Of a stretch of 7,048 nucleotides of DNA, positions 5,668 to 7,048 are shown piece after piece. The translations under genes were made by a program, and so were the position numbers. The notes below the pieces were generated by a model. That model was not told the origin of the DNA. It worked only from the letters and a program-made list of their open reading frames with translations, and did not search any database. Numbering within the stretch: position 1 is the stretch's first letter; every line of letters starts with the position of its first letter. Source of the DNA: Candidatus Hydrogenedentota bacterium (GTDB lineage Bacteria > Hydrogenedentota > Hydrogenedentia > Hydrogenedentiales > GCA-2746185); NCBI GenBank assembly GCA_012965445.1, contig DTSJ01000439.1, forward strand, positions 1 through 7,048, written 5' to 3'.

Positions 5668-5946
5668 CTAAACCTCAAGCGTCCGATGTTCAAGATGCAC
5701 TTTCAACACTCGCCTATATTCCACAGCGTTAACATCTCGTTCACTGCACATCAAAAACAAACACCCCTCCTCAGTAAAGTTCTCATCCCACTCCATAAGT
5801 TCTGCATCAGTGAAGTCCGCGTTATACGTCGACAACTTTTCGTCAGACATATCGCAAAAATACGATCGCAAGTTTACATCCGTCTCATCAAAATCCGTAC
5901 CCGGCGGCAGGTGTTCATAATCTATCTCAGGATCCAGCGGCATCAT
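5668..5946 (-). CDS. Small acidic protein of unknown function, second gene of the cytochrome operon
   Basis: The 92-residue product is rich in Asp and Glu in its first two thirds. It has no signal peptide or membrane helix, so it is probably cytoplasmic. It has three Cys (31, 62, 67), none in a CxxC or haem arrangement. An ADFTDAEL stretch near 43-50 recalls one pentapeptide-repeat unit but is not followed by others. The C-terminal part (EYRRVLKVHLEHRTLEV) is more basic. The start has a strong AAGGAG (5955-5950) directly after the stop of the cytochrome gene. It lies 3 nt from the first ATG and 6 nt from the second (5943), so the real start is probably the second Met. The 9-nt gap to the upstream gene implies co-transcription and coupling. 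I do not recognise a family. Confidence 0.7.
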   Translation of the reverse strand: MMPLDPEIDYEHLPPGTDFDETDVNLRSYFCDMSDEKLSTYNADFTDAELMEWDENFTEEGCLFLMCSERDVNAVEYRRVLKVHLEHRTLEV

Positions 5947-5955
5947 TCTCTCCTT

Positions 5956-6960
5956 CTAATAATCACACACATCGTTGTGGACTTCATACGAATAAACTTT
6001 CGTGTAGTCCGATTTATCACTATGGCAAATCATGCAATACGAATCACGCTCAATCCGTTTCAACACACGATGCCGTCGCGAAGACTCGCCATGCACATCA
6101 TGGCACGTCGTACACACCATCTCATTGAGCCCCGACACGATCACATCCTTCACGTTCCTGTAAACATGCCGATCAGCAATATTCATCCCAGCAATTCGCT
6201 CCTCAGAAAAATCGACCTCGAGATCTTTAAAAAGATTATCCCCCCCGACAAACGAATTCGGATAAGGCAGCCCCGAAGACTTCGACTTCCCACCCCGCAA
6301 ATGACACTGGCCACAAATAGACATCTCCACCAAAACAGAATTCCTCGCTTTCTTCGCAAACAACGCCTGTGCCGGTTCGTTCTGATGACCCTGCGGAACA
6401 TCCCCGTGACACACCATGCAGTCCAGCGAAGGCGCCTCAAAGGATTTATACTCCAGATCAATCGAAGTCGTGTGGCATCCGATGCAGGAATTTGCAAACG
6501 CGTCCTCGTCCCAATGCGCAGCCCCCGCGTTCACCTTCTCGAAACCGCCCCCCTCCTTAGCCGTCAACCGCGTAGAATGAATTGAAAACTGACCATACTT
6601 CCCATTCGGTTTCAAAAAACGCAACTCGTCCCGACGCCCCAAAATATACGTAGACTCACTGGCAATCTCAGAAACACCCGCAGCCTCGAGCAAAGCCTTG
6701 AAAGTGGGGGAGACCCCCAATACATTACGCATAGACCGATTGTGCAGATTCTTCCCCCAGACATTCCCAACCTTCTCCCGATGACAAAACAAACACTCAT
6801 CCCCGGTTACATAATCGGGCGTAGACTTCCCCACATGGTCATCTCCCCAGTCCCCGAAAGAACCAGTCGCCTGCGCCGGAACAGGCATCGATCCCGAAAG
6901 AATCGCCAGAACGACCACCAGAACGCTCGATTTCAGATATTTACATATAGCAACTGCCAT
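5956..6960 (-). CDS. Exported hexahaem cytochrome c
   Basis: The 334-residue protein begins with a signal peptide (positive start, hydrophobic 11-24, AQA cleavage site near 31) and would mature in the periplasm. It carries six CxxCH haem-attachment motifs: CLFCH 56-60, CIGCH 159-163, CMVCH 181-185, CGQCH 216-220, CTTCH 283-287 and CMICH 309-313. The pattern CLFCHREKVGNVWGKNLHNRS at the first haem, with His 73 as probable distal ligand, is typical of the c554/DmsE-like multihaem electron carriers. Other His (128, 149, 192, 265, 290, 297, 328) could complete bis-His ligation of the remaining haems. No catalytic motif is visible, so electron transfer is the likely job; partners are unknown. The ATG at 6960 has only a weak Shine-Dalgarno (GAG 7-9 nt upstream), but the signal peptide fixes the start. 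It is the first gene of an operon with the small acidic protein. Confidence 0.9.
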   Translation of the reverse strand: MAVAICKYLKSSVLVVVLAILSGSMPVPAQATGSFGDWGDDHVGKSTPDYVTGDECLFCHREKVGNVWGKNLHNRSMRNVLGVSPTFKALLEAAGVSEIASESTYILGRRDELRFLKPNGKYGQFSIHSTRLTAKEGGGFEKVNAGAAHWDEDAFANSCIGCHTTSIDLEYKSFEAPSLDCMVCHGDVPQGHQNEPAQALFAKKARNSVLVEMSICGQCHLRGGKSKSSGLPYPNSFVGGDNLFKDLEVDFSEERIAGMNIADRHVYRNVKDVIVSGLNEMVCTTCHDVHGESSRRHRVLKRIERDSYCMICHSDKSDYTKVYSYEVHNDVCDY

Positions 6961-7048
6961 ATTGTCTCAATCATCCCATCCTATTGACGAAGTAAACGAA
7001 GGAGCTACCCTACCATTAACTAACGAACTGAAACTACCAGCTTCCCAC
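6961..7048 (-). other. Upstream region of the cytochrome operon, no clear promoter
   Basis: These 88 bases precede the cytochrome gene on the minus strand. I see a weak -10-like TAGGAT with no matching -35. The window ends before any upstream gene is reached, so whether the cytochrome gene is first in its transcript cannot be settled. Confidence 0.3.

Noticed and set aside
5686..6585. Plus-strand open frame of 299 codons
   Set aside because: It lies antisense across the small acidic gene and the hexahaem cytochrome; its Arg/His/Pro-rich composition is typical of an antisense shadow.
1..7048. CRISPR array, tRNA, rRNA, insertion sequence or transposase
   Set aside because: No repeat-spacer array, cloverleaf, rRNA-like segment, transposase motif or terminal inverted repeats could be seen on either strand.

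Overview
The window is about half GC and comes from a Gram-negative-type bacterium with a large outfit of exported haem proteins. The leftmost protein combines a cytochrome c, a copper-monooxygenase-like fold and tandem metal-binding ribbons. Together with the three-gene ECF sigma cassette and the multihaem cytochrome, this suggests a Planctomycetota/Verrucomicrobiota/Acidobacteriota-like genome. That placement rests on domain style only, and no rRNA or other marker gene is present.

Layout. (1) Positions 1-2507, minus strand: the first 835 codons of a very large exported protein whose 3' end lies outside the window. It has a signal peptide, one CxxCH haem site with the MPPW motif, a beta-sandwich region resembling type II copper ascorbate-dependent monooxygenases that lacks most expected copper-ligand histidines, and three Cys-rich ribbons of the 'CP...PGxCxxC' type. 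(2) Positions 2641-3491, plus strand: a broken MFS transporter of the fosmidomycin-resistance type. TM1-7 are followed by a stop, then TM12 in another frame, and TM8-11 are missing. (3) Positions 3728-5260, plus strand: a tight three-gene unit encoding an ECF sigma factor, a 91-residue single-pass membrane protein (probable anti-sigma factor) and a membrane-anchored LTxxQ periplasmic sensor with a long disordered Arg/Pro/Asp tail. The layout recalls the CnrH/CnrY/CnrX metal-stress system. (4) Positions 5261-5667: an intergenic region between convergent units. It holds a predicted minus-strand small RNA of about 100 nt (promoter 5462-5490, two perfect 9-bp hairpins, U-tract ending near 5356), followed by an AT-rich stretch with short direct repeats. 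(5) Positions 5668-6960, minus strand: a two-gene operon of an exported hexahaem cytochrome c and a 92-residue acidic protein of unknown function.

How the genes may work together. The sigma/anti-sigma/sensor trio would carry an envelope or metal-stress signal to transcription. The flanking minus-strand genes make periplasmic electron-transfer or metal-binding proteins and are plausible, unproven members of its regulon. The MFS remnant shows that the segment between the large protein and the sigma operon has been decaying. The most novel items are the sRNA candidate and the multidomain haem/metal protein with the degenerate copper site.
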